Shown here: one piece after another, positions 1 to 7,016 of the stretch
Layout of the letters: every line of letters starts with the position of its first letter
Numbering within the stretch: position 1 is the stretch's first letter
Source: Nocardioides litoris
GTDB taxonomy: Bacteria; Actinomycetota; Actinomycetes; Propionibacteriales; Nocardioidaceae
Assembly (NCBI RefSeq): GCF_006346315.1
Contig: NZ_VDMR01000005.1
Span: forward strand, 1 to 64,000
Reading direction: 5' to 3'
Length of the DNA: 64,000 bases
Made by a program: the position numbers and the translations under genes
The notes under the pieces: model-generated
Database searches by the model: none
What the model was told of the DNA's origin: nothing
What the model saw: the letters and a program-made list of their open reading frames with translations, nothing else

Positions 1-263
1 TCGAGACGGGACTTCGTCCCTCCTCGACCTCCGTGTGGGTCGGCCGAGGAGCTGATCGGGCCACTCGGTGGTCGAGGAAGGCGCGCTGGCGCCTGTCTCG
101 AGACCGCCTCGTCGGCTGCGGTTGTGTGGTTTCGAGACGGGACTTCGTCCCTCCTCGACCACCGTGTGGGTCGGCCGAGGAGCTGATCGGGCCACTCGGT
201 GGTCGAGGAAGGCGCGCTGGCGCCTGTCTCGAGACCACGAGACGGGACGCCGTCCCCCTCGAC
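1..263. repeat. REP-like repeat cluster with a 105-bp direct duplication
   Basis: Bases 1-105 recur at 132-236 with one mismatch, a period of 131 bp. Inside are short hairpin units with conserved flanks, GGTCGAGGA on one side and GTCTCGAGACC or GTTTCGAAACC-like on the other, around a variable inverted-repeat core. Units: 1-29 (minus orientation, cut by the window edge), 70-105 (plus), 128-160 (minus), 201-236 (plus) and a decayed one near 234-263 (minus). Plus and minus units are joined by a linker containing CGGCTGCGGT. The same family returns at 3804-3838 and 29538-29692. No coding sequence is credible here. Confidence 0.8.
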
Positions 264-285
264 TCACGGGTGGGTGTGCCTGAGC

Positions 286-1080
286 TCAGGCGAGCTCGCG
301 GAGGCGGCGCTTGAGCTTGCGGCGCTTGCGGTCGGCGCGGTCGAGGCGGCGGGTGAGGTCGTCGTTGCGGCGGCGGAGGACGGCGAGCTCGTGCCGGGCG
401 TCGGCGAGCTCCCGACCGGTCTCGGCCAGGAGGTCGGCGGCGGGGTCGCCGACGGTCAGCAGGTCCGGGTCGCCCACCACGTCGTACGGCGCCGCGTCGA
501 GCGCCGTCCGCCAGGCCGCGGCGCGCTCGGGGTCGAGCGGCCGGTCGGGTGGGCACGGGCCGTCCACGCGGAGCGAGGCGGTGCCGAAGCCGGCGACCAG
601 GCCCAGGGCCCGCCAGGTGGTGGCGGGGTCGCCGAGGAGCACGTGCACCCGCTCGGCCGCGCCGACCGCACCGGCCCAGCGGGGGAGGACGTCGCCGAGC
701 TCGGGGCCGCCACCGGGTCCGGGGGCGCGCGCGGTGACGACGGCGTGCACGTCGAAGCCGTCGAGCGCACCGACCACGGTGCGGGCCCCGTCGGTCCCGA
801 CGCCGGCCAGCAGCGACTCGGTCAGCACGATCGTGTCGCGCCCCCGGCGCACATCGGAGATCAGTGCCGACCAGGAGCCCTCGACCTCGTCGGGGTCGAC
901 GCCCCAGGCGGCGGGGCAGCCCAGCACCTCCACGACGCCGCGGAACGTCTCGGCCGGGTCGGCCGCCCGGCGTACGCGCAGGTCGAGCAGGGCGTGGGCG
1001 TGGCGGTCGAGGGCGTCGGCGACCACGTCGCCGGAACCGTCGTCGAGTCCGACGTGGAGGTATGCGCGCCGCTGGGCCAC
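286..1080 (-). CDS. Degenerate sulfotransferase-like protein with C-terminal coiled coil
   Basis: 264 aa. The N-terminus HVGLDDGSGDVVADAL lines up with the phosphosulfate-binding loop of actinobacterial sulfotransferase-like proteins (typically HVGTPKTGTTYLQ). The KTGTT signature is gone, so PAPS binding is doubtful. Further on, VLTESLLAG and FDVHAVVTAR match the positions of the VLSHE and VHLVLTAR strands of that family. Residues about 215-264 are a charged, heptad-like coiled coil ending in a very basic RKRRKLKRRLREL tail. The family usually runs to about 350 aa, so this one is short. The GTG start has the hexamer CAGGGT (1087-1092) 6 nt upstream, suggesting a leaderless message. Assignment is by pattern memory; function unknown and catalysis improbable. 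Confidence 0.6.
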   Translation of the reverse strand: MAQRRAYLHVGLDDGSGDVVADALDRHAHALLDLRVRRAADPAETFRGVVEVLGCPAAWGVDPDEVEGSWSALISDVRRGRDTIVLTESLLAGVGTDGARTVVGALDGFDVHAVVTARAPGPGGGPELGDVLPRWAGAVGAAERVHVLLGDPATTWRALGLVAGFGTASLRVDGPCPPDRPLDPERAAAWRTALDAAPYDVVGDPDLLTVGDPAADLLAETGRELADARHELAVLRRRNDDLTRRLDRADRKRRKLKRRLRELA

Positions 1081-1147
1081 CTCCCCACCCTGCGCGCCGC
1101 GGGTGAGGGCGAGGTGAGCGGCGGGTGAACCGGCGGTGAGGACCCGA

Positions 1148-1600
1148 TCAGCCGCGCGTGAACGACGCCATCGTCCGCTCGGGCTCCCAGAAGGCGCGCA
1201 TGGAGAGCACCCGGCCGTCGTCGGCGACGACGTACACCATGACCAGGTCGGTCACGGTCCAGGAGCCGTCCTCGAAGGAGGTGCGGATGCTGCCCACGTT
1301 GGCGCACGTGCCGCTGCCCGGGTTGGCCAGTGACTCGGTGATGGTGAACGCGAAGCGGTCCACCGGCGCGATGGCCTGCTCCCAGAACGCCGCCAGGCCC
1401 GCGTGCCCGCGGTGGCCCCGGCCCTCGGGGTCGAACATCGACGGGCCGACGGGGTCCTCGAGCACCGCGTCCTGGTGGTAGACGGTCAGCCACTCGGCCA
1501 GGTCGCCCTTGGCCACCGCCGAGTAGGAGCGCTGGCTGGCGCGGCGGGCCGGGTGGTCGTCGTCGGTGGCCAGCCAGGTGATGGCCTCGGAGGTGATCAT
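1148..1600 (-). CDS. NTF2-like (SnoaL / steroid isomerase fold) protein
   Basis: 150 aa from ATG at 1600. The frame stays open upstream to 1855, but that extension is low-complexity and covers the promoter. The sequence shows the single-domain NTF2-like pattern: an N-terminal helix, VYHQDAVLEDPVG, the HAGLAAFWEQAI helix, then strands ending FWEPERTMASF. Family members include ketosteroid isomerases, polyketide cyclases and many non-enzymes, so no reaction can be assigned. The hexamer TACGCT (1607-1612) lies 6 nt before the ATG and a KstR-like palindrome sits just upstream at 1620-1637. This suggests a leaderless, KstR-family-repressed gene, probably in steroid metabolism. It is divergent from the sigma factor gene. 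Confidence 0.75.
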   Translation of the reverse strand: MITSEAITWLATDDDHPARRASQRSYSAVAKGDLAEWLTVYHQDAVLEDPVGPSMFDPEGRGHRGHAGLAAFWEQAIAPVDRFAFTITESLANPGSGTCANVGSIRTSFEDGSWTVTDLVMVYVVADDGRVLSMRAFWEPERTMASFTRG

Positions 1601-1619
1601 GGCGGGAGCGTACGGCGGA

Positions 1620-1637
1620 ACTAGAACCTGTTCTAGT
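1620..1637. promoter_or_regulatory. KstR-like operator
   Basis: Perfect 7-bp inverted repeat ACTAGAA-CCTG-TTCTAGT. It fits the published KstR motif TnnAACnnGTTnnA (here TAGAACCTGTTCTA). It lies next to the -10 hexamer of the NTF2-like gene (1607-1612), where a TetR-family repressor would block polymerase. A second close match is at 48411-48428. Confidence 0.7.
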
Positions 1638-1727
1638 GGTCGCGGCGAACTCGGGTGTGACGCGGAGGCCGCGGGCGGCGTCTGGAGGAGTGACGCCGAC
1701 GCACCACCCACCACCCAGGAGAACGAG

Positions 1728-2249
1728 ATGCCCGGCCACGACGAGGAGTACGAGGAGTTCGCGCGGGCGCGGACCCCGGTGCTGCTGCGCTCGGCCTGGC
1801 TGCTGTGCGGGGACGCCCACCTCGCCGAGGACTTGGTCCAGGAGACCCTGGCCAAGGTCTACGTGCGGTGGCACGCCGCCTTCCGCAGCCCGATCGAGAA
1901 CCCGGTCGCCTACGCCCAGACGACGTTGACGCGGACGTTCCTGAGCAGCCGGCGCCGGCGCAGCAGCACCGAGCGCCCGACCGGGACGCTGCCCGAGCGG
2001 CCCGTCGACGACGGCACCGACCGGGCCGCCACCCGCCTCGCGCTGCTCGCGGCGCTCGACGGGCTGGCCCCGAAGGACCGCACGGTCCTCGTGCTGCGCT
2101 ACCTCGAGGACCTCAGCGTCGAGGAGACCGCCGACCGCATGGGCTGCTCGCCCGGCGCGGTCCGCAGCCGCAGCCTCCGGGCACTCGACCGCATCCGTCC
2201 GCTGCTCGGCAGCTCGTTCTCCGCCGACACCGAGAGGCACCCCTCATGA
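1728..2249 (+). CDS. SigE-family ECF RNA polymerase sigma factor
   Basis: 173 aa from ATG 1728, preceded by AGGAG at 1717-1721. Region 2 is seen in LLRSAWLLCGDAHLAEDLVQETLAKVY (residues about 19-46), and region 4 in LAPKDRTVLVLRYLEDLSVEE followed by the helix-turn-helix MGCSPGAVRSRSLRALDRI. The length is normal for the short SigE-type ECF factors common in actinobacteria. The frame is open upstream to 1566, but that stretch overlaps the KstR-like site. The stop overlaps the ATG of the following membrane protein (ATGA at 2246-2249), so the two are translationally coupled. The downstream protein is the likely anti-sigma partner. Confidence 0.9.
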   Translation: MPGHDEEYEEFARARTPVLLRSAWLLCGDAHLAEDLVQETLAKVYVRWHAAFRSPIENPVAYAQTTLTRTFLSSRRRRSSTERPTGTLPERPVDDGTDRAATRLALLAALDGLAPKDRTVLVLRYLEDLSVEETADRMGCSPGAVRSRSLRALDRIRPLLGSSFSADTERHPS

Positions 2250-3037
2250 ACGACCACCACCCGGCGTCCCGCCTGCTCCGCGACGCCACGGACGGGCTGG
2301 AGCACGACCTCGCGGTCGACGTCGACCGGATCGTGCGGGGCGGCACCGCCCGTGGCCGCACCCTCCGCCGGCGCCGCCGCGTCGGGACCGCGCTCGCCGC
2401 GGCCGCCGTCGTCGGCGTCATCGGCGTCGCGGCGGGCGTGGGTCCCACGCTGCTCGGGGGCGAGGCGCGCACGGCCCCCGAGTACGCCGACCAGCCGGTC
2501 ACCGAGCCGGTCACCACGCCCACGCCCACCGCGGAGCCGACCGAGGCGCCGGTGACGCCGCCCGCCGGCCAGGTCGACGCGCTCGTCACCGTCTCGGCGT
2601 ACGACGTGCCGGGGATCGTCGGCCGCGAGCTCGGCGGCACCGTGTCGGACCCGCTCACCCAGGCGCCGTACGGGGTCTCGGACGAGCGGCAGGACAAGAT
2701 GGTCCACTTCCGCTACGACGGCACGCTCACCACCGTCGGCATCGAGCGCGCCGACGGCCTGGCGTCCTGCGAGGCCCTCGTCGACCCCGCCGACCAGCCC
2801 GACGGGCAGCCCGCCGGCCGGTGCGAGACCCGCGACGGGGTGCTGCTGCTCCTCCACGACGAGACCGCCGACGGCGTCACCTCGCGGTCGGTGTGGGCGT
2901 GGCGGCACGGGTACGTCGTCAGCCTCGTCTCCTACGACTCCCCCGACGGCCGGGCCGAGCCCGTCGCCCCGGCGCCCCCGATCAGCGAGGCCGACGCCGT
3001 CCGGCTGGTGACGAGCGAGGTCTGGTTCGGCGGCTGA
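2246..3037 (+). CDS. Single-pass membrane protein, probable anti-sigma partner
   Basis: 263 aa. A cytoplasmic segment of about 45 residues ending in a RRRRRVG stop-transfer is followed by one membrane segment (about 47-66, VGTALAAAAVVGVIGVAAGV). Then comes a Pro/Thr-rich linker (about 75-110) and an extracytoplasmic domain of about 150 residues with a few cysteines (SCEALV, GRCETRD). Position directly after, and overlapping, an ECF sigma gene suggests the anti-sigma or co-regulator role. No zinc-binding HxxxCxxC anti-sigma motif is visible, so the mechanism is unclear. It converges on the DUF2461 gene with a 12-bp gap and no obvious terminator. Confidence 0.7.
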   Translation: MNDHHPASRLLRDATDGLEHDLAVDVDRIVRGGTARGRTLRRRRRVGTALAAAAVVGVIGVAAGVGPTLLGGEARTAPEYADQPVTEPVTTPTPTAEPTEAPVTPPAGQVDALVTVSAYDVPGIVGRELGGTVSDPLTQAPYGVSDERQDKMVHFRYDGTLTTVGIERADGLASCEALVDPADQPDGQPAGRCETRDGVLLLLHDETADGVTSRSVWAWRHGYVVSLVSYDSPDGRAEPVAPAPPISEADAVRLVTSEVWFGG

Positions 3038-3049
3038 CTGGGCGGTGGG

Positions 3050-3706
3050 CTAGCGCTGGCGGAGGTCCTCGGGGACCCCGGCGACCGCGTCCTGGAGCCA
3101 GGTGACGAGGGGCCGCAGCGTGCGCCAGTCGTCGCGCACCAGCGTCATGACGGCCGGGGTGTGGATGACCTTCTCGAACCCGTAGCCGCGGCCGACCACC
3201 AGCGAGCGGTGCCGCAGCAGCTCGATGCGCGGGTGGTCGGCGGCGTACCCGCGGGGCGTGGTCTTCAGCCGGTCGCCGCCGACCTCGAAGCCGGCCTTCT
3301 CGAGCCTGGTGAGGACCCGCCGCAGGGCCGGACCGCGCTTGTCGTCGGTCATCGCCTCGCGGATCGCGCCCAGCCGCGCGCCGGAGGCCTCGTAGAACCC
3401 ACCCCCGACTCGGACGCCGCGCGGCGAGAGCTCGACGTACCAGCCCAGCGACGGTCCGGCGCCGACGAACGCGCCCTGGTGCGTCTTGTACGGCGTCTTG
3501 TCCTTCGCGAACCGGACGTCGCGGTAGGGCCGGAACACCTTGGCCGGCCCGAACTCCGGCTCCAGCGCGGTCGTCAGCGCGACGAACGGCTGGCGCACCG
3601 ACTCCTCGTAGACGTGCTTGTGCGCCTCCCAGAACGACTTGGTGTTGTCGACCTCGAGGTCGTCGTAGAAGTCGAGCGCGGCGACGGGGAAGCCGGTGAA
3701 CTGCAC
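3050..3706 (-). CDS. DUF2461 domain protein
   Basis: 218 aa, one full-length DUF2461 (TIGR02453) domain. Family hallmarks are the N-terminal FPVAALDFYDDLEVDNTKSFW with NTKSFW, the central VFRPYRDVRFAKDKTPYKTH and the LSPRGVRVGGGFYE segment. The family is widespread in bacteria without an established biochemical role; homologues sit in varied contexts. The GTG start is supported by hexamer TAGGCT (3713-3718) 6 nt upstream and the lack of a Shine-Dalgarno, so the transcript is likely leaderless. No operon partner: the upstream neighbours are repeats and a tRNA. Confidence 0.88.
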   Translation of the reverse strand: MQFTGFPVAALDFYDDLEVDNTKSFWEAHKHVYEESVRQPFVALTTALEPEFGPAKVFRPYRDVRFAKDKTPYKTHQGAFVGAGPSLGWYVELSPRGVRVGGGFYEASGARLGAIREAMTDDKRGPALRRVLTRLEKAGFEVGGDRLKTTPRGYAADHPRIELLRHRSLVVGRGYGFEKVIHTPAVMTLVRDDWRTLRPLVTWLQDAVAGVPEDLRQR

Positions 3707-3803
3707 GGCTCGAGCCTAGGCGGGCCGCGGCCCGTGGCCCACGGTGGAGGAGCCGGGCACCCCGGGCGCCCGCCTCGGGACCACGTGTCGGCTGCGGTCG
3801 CGT

Positions 3804-3838
3804 GGTCTCGAGACGGTTGCTGCGCAACCTCCTCGACC
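3804..3838 (-). repeat. REP-like unit with GGTTGCGCAGCAACC core
   Basis: Read on the minus strand this is GGTCGAGGA, then the palindromic core GGTTGCGCAGCAACC, then GTCTCGAGACC. The flanks match the units at 1-263 and 29538-29692, but the core differs while remaining a hairpin. The linker GTCGGCTGCGGT just upstream (about 3788-3799) is also shared. Confidence 0.75.
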
Positions 3839-3860
3839 AGCGTGTGGCCGCGGCACGGGC

Positions 3861-4500
3861 GCCCGGGCCACAGCGCGGCCGGGCCACGCGGCGCCGGGAG
3901 CGGAGCGCGGAGGCAGGGTGCCGGTCGGCCCCGCCGTACCAGGTCGGCGGCAGCGAGCCGGAGCGGCGCGGGGCCGCGGCACGGTCGCAGGGCGGAGCGA
4001 CCCGTTCGACTCGACCGCCCTGAGGCGCCCGGGCCACAGCGCGGCCGGGCCACGCGGCGCCGGGAGCGGAGCGCGGAGGCAGGGTGCCGGTCGGCCGCGC
4101 CGTACCAGGTCGGCGGCAGCGAGCCGGAGCGGCGCGGGGCCGCGGCACGGCCGCAGGGCGGAGCGACCCGTTCGACTCGACCGCCCTGAGGCGCCCGGGC
4201 CACAGCGCGGCCGGGCCACGCGGCGCCGGGAGCGGAGCGCGGAGGCAGGGTGCCGGTCGGCCGCGCCGTACCAGGTCGGCGGCAGCGAGCCGGAGCGGCG
4301 CGGGGCCGCGGCACGGCCGCAGGGCGGAGCGACCCGTTCGACTCGACCGCCCTGAGGCGCCCGGGCCACAGCGCGGCCGGGCCACGCGGCGCCGGGAGCG
4401 GAGCGCGGAGGCAGGGTGCCGGTCGGCCGCGCCGTACCAGGTCGGCGGCAGCGAGCCGGAGGGGCGCGGGGCCGCGGCACGGCCGCAGGGCGGAGCGACC
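3861..4500. repeat. 166-bp tandem repeat array, 3.9 copies
   Basis: Units at 3861-4026, 4027-4192, 4193-4358 and a partial one at 4359-4500. The copies are nearly identical, differing at single bases such as GGCCCCGCC versus GGCCGCGCC, CACGGTCGC versus CACGGCCGC, and one GAGGGGCG. Since 166 is not a multiple of 3, the same open frames appear shifted in each copy; these are composition artefacts and not genes. Each unit holds an inverted repeat AGGGCGG...CCGCCCT. The array begins 11 bp past the 3' end of tRNA-Gly in the tRNA's direction of transcription. Confidence 0.9.
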
Positions 4501-4510
4501 AGTCCAACAG

Positions 4511-4583
4511 AGCGGATGACGAGACTCGAACTCGCGACATCGACCTTGGGAAGGTCGCGCTCTACCAACTGAGCTACATCCGC
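4511..4583 (-). tRNA. tRNA-Gly (anticodon CCC)
   Basis: A full cloverleaf reads on the minus strand: acceptor GCGGATG pairing CATCCGC, D-arm GCTC...GAGC, anticodon stem CGACC/GGTCG around the loop TTCCCAA (anticodon CCC), T-arm GCGAG-TTCGAGT-CTCGT, discriminator T. Length is 73 nt and CCA is not encoded. The U73 discriminator suits glycine. Confidence 0.95.
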
Positions 4584-4596
4584 AGTGCGCCCGATG

Positions 4597-5361
4597 CTAT
4601 CCCAGCCTGGTGTACGTCGCGTGCCGCGGGTCGAGCCCGTCGCCGGAGGAGCGTCCGGTGAGCCGGCGGTGCACCCACGGTGCGGCGGAGGTGCGGACCC
4701 AGTCGGCGTTGGCGCGCAGCGCGTGCACCCGCCCCGTCGCGACGACCGTGCCGGGCAGCGGCTGGAGGTCGTGCTCGACGCCGAGCAGGTCGAGCACGGT
4801 GGCAGCCATGTGCTGGTGGCCGGCCGGGCCCATGTGCATGCGGTCGGGGTCCCACAGGCCCCAGTCGCGGTACTCGCGCATCCGCCAGTAGTCGACGATC
4901 GTCGCGCCGTGCCGGTCGGCGGCCTCGCGGACCAGCTCGTTGTAGATCGCGAACCGCCCGCGCAGCAGCCCGAACGTCGCCGACCCACCCGGGTCGAACG
5001 CGGTCCACACCAGCACCCGGGCGCCGGTGGCGGCGAGCCGACCCAGCGCGTCGTCGTACGCCGCGACGAGGGCGTCGACGTCGACCTGCGGCCGCAGGAT
5101 GTCGTTGGCGCCCGCGTACACGGTGACGAGGTCGGGCTCGAGGTCGAGGGCGGGCTCGAGCTGCTCGGCCAGGATCGGGCCGAGCTTGCGGCCGCGGATG
5201 GCCAGGTTGGCGTAGCCGAAGTCGGGCTCCTGGCGGCCGAGGACCTCGGCGACGCGGTCGGCCCAGCCCCGGACGCCGTTGGGCCGAGACGGGTCGGGGT
5301 CGCCGACGCCCTCGGTGAAGGAGTCGCCGAGGGCGACGTAGCGGCGGTAGGGGTGGGTCAC
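4597..5361 (-). CDS. SGNH/GDSL-family hydrolase
   Basis: 254 aa. Block I is ALGDSFTEGVGD with the nucleophile Ser14; block III is the GAND sequence in VYAGANDILRP; block V is DPDRMHMGPAGHQHMA carrying the catalytic Asp and His. The oxyanion Gly of block II is in NLAIRGRKLG. This is a typical cytoplasmic-type SGNH esterase/lipase with no signal peptide. Substrate cannot be told from sequence. The GTG start at 5361 precedes THPYRRYVALGDS, the normal short N-terminus for the family. It is divergent from dcd with a 65-bp gap. Confidence 0.88.
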   Translation of the reverse strand: MTHPYRRYVALGDSFTEGVGDPDPSRPNGVRGWADRVAEVLGRQEPDFGYANLAIRGRKLGPILAEQLEPALDLEPDLVTVYAGANDILRPQVDVDALVAAYDDALGRLAATGARVLVWTAFDPGGSATFGLLRGRFAIYNELVREAADRHGATIVDYWRMREYRDWGLWDPDRMHMGPAGHQHMAATVLDLLGVEHDLQPLPGTVVATGRVHALRANADWVRTSAAPWVHRRLTGRSSGDGLDPRHATYTRLG

Positions 5362-5414
5362 ATGGCCATGGTCCTGCCTGGCGAGGACGGGCCGGTGAGC
5401 GGGCCTGCCGCCGG

Positions 5415-5420
5415 TAGGGT
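5415..5420 (+). promoter_or_regulatory. -10 element of a leaderless promoter for dcd
   Basis: TAGGGT ends 6 nt before the GTG start of dcd with no Shine-Dalgarno between them. Transcription would start at or near the start codon. About 25 genes in this window share this layout. Confidence 0.6.
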
Positions 5421-5426
5421 GCGGGC

Positions 5427-6002
5427 GTGCTGCTGTCAGACCGCGACATCCTGGCCGAAGTCGACGCCGGACGGGTCGCGCTCGAGCCCTGGGACCCCGG
5501 GATGATGCAGCCGTCGTCGGTCGACGTGCGCCTCGACCGGTTCTTCCGGGTCTTCGAGAACCACCGCTACCCCCACATCGACCCCGCCGCCGACCAGTCC
5601 GACCTCACGCGCATGGTCGAGCCCGAGGGCGACGAGCCGTTCATCCTGCACCCAGGCGAGTTCGTGCTGGGGTCGACGTACGAGGTCGTGAGCCTGCCCG
5701 ACGACATCGCCGCGCGCGTGGAGGGCAAGTCGTCGCTGGGGCGGCTCGGGCTGCTCACCCACGCCACGGCCGGGTTCGTCGACCCCGGGTTCTCCGGGCA
5801 CGTGACCCTCGAGCTGGCCAACGTGGCCACGCTGCCGATCAAGCTCTACCCGGGCATGAAGATCGGGCAGTTCTGCTTCTTCCGGCTGAGCTCGGCCTCG
5901 GAGCACCCGTACGGCTCGGCCAAGTACGGCTCGCGCTACCAGGGCCAGCGCGGGCCGACGCCGTCGCGGAGCTACCAGAACTTCCACCGCACCGCGATCT
6001 GA
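5427..6002 (+). CDS. dcd: dCTP deaminase
   Basis: 191 aa, the normal length. Dcd hallmarks: [16 protein letters not shown] at the N-terminus, [10 protein letters not shown], the [12 protein letters not shown] strand, [25 protein letters not shown] with the catalytic Glu region, and the C-terminal [20 protein letters not shown] lid over the triphosphate. It supplies dUMP/dUTP for thymidylate synthesis in the cytosol. Mycobacterial homologues both deaminate dCTP and hydrolyse dUTP to dUMP, so a bifunctional enzyme is likely here but not proven. The GTG start is set by the conserved N-terminus and the upstream TAGGGT. Confidence 0.97.
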   Translation: MLLSDRDILAEVDAGRVALEPWDPGMMQPSSVDVRLDRFFRVFENHRYPHIDPAADQSDLTRMVEPEGDEPFILHPGEFVLGSTYEVVSLPDDIAARVEGKSSLGRLGLLTHATAGFVDPGFSGHVTLELANVATLPIKLYPGMKIGQFCFFRLSSASEHPYGSAKYGSRYQGQRGPTPSRSYQNFHRTAI

Positions 6003-6021
6003 CGCGCACTGCGGGGCCAGG

Positions 6022-6040
6022 TAAGGTGAGCCTAACCTGA
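6022..6040. promoter_or_regulatory. DtxR/IdeR iron box
   Basis: TAAGGTGAGCCTAACCTGA is a near-match to the 19-bp DtxR/IdeR palindrome (TTAGGTTAGSCTAACCTAA). It sits 26 bp upstream of the siderophore-interacting protein start, consistent with iron repression. Confidence 0.85.
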
Positions 6041-6065
6041 TCCCCAGCACGTGAGGCCGCGCCCC

Positions 6066-7016
6066 ATGACGAGCACGACGTCCGACCTGCCCCTCCTGCT
6101 CGAGGAGGTGGAGTGCGTCTCGGTCGAGCGGCTCTCGCCCAGCTTCGTGCGCGTCGAGCTCACCGCCCCCGGGCTGGCCGACCTCGGTGTCGACGGCCCG
6201 TGGTGGGACCAGCGCATCAAGCTGGTCTTCCCGCACGAGGGCGGCCCGCTGCCGAGCTTCGACGGCGCCGACGAGTCCTGGCTGTCGACCTGGCTCGACC
6301 GGCCGGTCGAGGAGCGCGGCCACATGCGCACCTACACCGTGCGTCGGGTGCTCGGGCACGGCGCCTCGACCCGCGTCGTCGTCGACGTGGTCGTGCACGG
6401 CGGCGAGTGCGGCCCGGCCGGCACGTGGGGCCGCTCCGCGCAGCTCGGCGACCGGCTGGTGATGATGGCGCCGCGCCGCGGCGTGCCGTACGGCGGCATC
6501 GAGTTCGTCCCCGGCGACGCGCGCCACCTGCTGCTCGTCGGCGACGAGACGGCGGTGCCGGCGGTCTCGGCGATCCTGGAGCAGCTGTGCTCGCTGCAGC
6601 CGGGGGTGCGCGGCCACGCCTTCCTCGAGGTCCCGACGAGCGAGGACCGCCTCGAGCTCGACGTGCCGTCGGGCGTCGGCCTGACCTGGCTGCCGCGCGA
6701 CGGCGCCGAGCGCGGCGTCGAGCTCCACCGCGCGGTGCTCGACCACCTCGGCGCGGGCGCCCGGTACGTCGAGGTCAGCGACGACGACGTCGACCCCGAC
6801 CTGTGGGAGACCCCGGCCTACAGCTCCTCCGGCGAGGACGTCGACGCGCCGCAGCGCCACGTCGGCAGCGACCTCGAGGGCATGTACGCCTGGATCGCGG
6901 GGGAGTCGAAGGTCGTCACCGGCCTGCGCCGGGCCCTGGTCAAGGACCTGGGCGTGGACCGGCACCAGGTCGCGTTCATGGGCTACTGGAGGCTGGGCGT
7001 CGCGATGAAGTCCTGA
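6066..7016 (+). CDS. Siderophore-interacting protein (ViuB/SIP-type ferric reductase)
   Basis: 316 aa. The N-terminal FAD-binding barrel includes GHMRTYTVRRV, the R-x-Y-T flavin motif. It is followed by WGRSAQLGDRLVMMAPR and the C-terminal reductase domain (HLLLVGDETAVPAVSAILE, then WIAGESKVVTGLRR and FMGYWRLG). Members of this family use NAD(P)H or ferredoxin to reduce Fe(III)-siderophores and release iron in the cytosol. The upstream DtxR/IdeR-type box supports an iron-starvation role. ATG 6066 is chosen over GTG 6051 because GTGAGG serves as a Shine-Dalgarno. Its 3' end overlaps the convergent response regulator by 34 bp. Confidence 0.93.
   Translation: MTSTTSDLPLLLEEVECVSVERLSPSFVRVELTAPGLADLGVDGPWWDQRIKLVFPHEGGPLPSFDGADESWLSTWLDRPVEERGHMRTYTVRRVLGHGASTRVVVDVVVHGGECGPAGTWGRSAQLGDRLVMMAPRRGVPYGGIEFVPGDARHLLLVGDETAVPAVSAILEQLCSLQPGVRGHAFLEVPTSEDRLELDVPSGVGLTWLPRDGAERGVELHRAVLDHLGAGARYVEVSDDDVDPDLWETPAYSSSGEDVDAPQRHVGSDLEGMYAWIAGESKVVTGLRRALVKDLGVDRHQVAFMGYWRLGVAMKS

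Noticed and set aside
1601..1855. N-terminal extension of the NTF2-like protein to 1855
   Set aside because: The extension is low-complexity, covers the KstR-like site and overlaps the sigma factor 5' end; the ATG at 1600 has a fitting -10.
3861..4500. Possible CRISPR array
   Set aside because: Units are contiguous 166-bp copies without unique spacers, and no cas genes are present.
3744..4572. Several Arg/Gly-rich frames across the 166-bp repeats
   Set aside because: The frames repeat in shifted phase because 166 is not divisible by three; no ribosome binding site or conserved domain.
4511..4583. tRNA-Gly as an attachment site of an integrated element
   Set aside because: No integrase, excisionase or tRNA 3'-end duplicate (direct repeat) is visible in the window.
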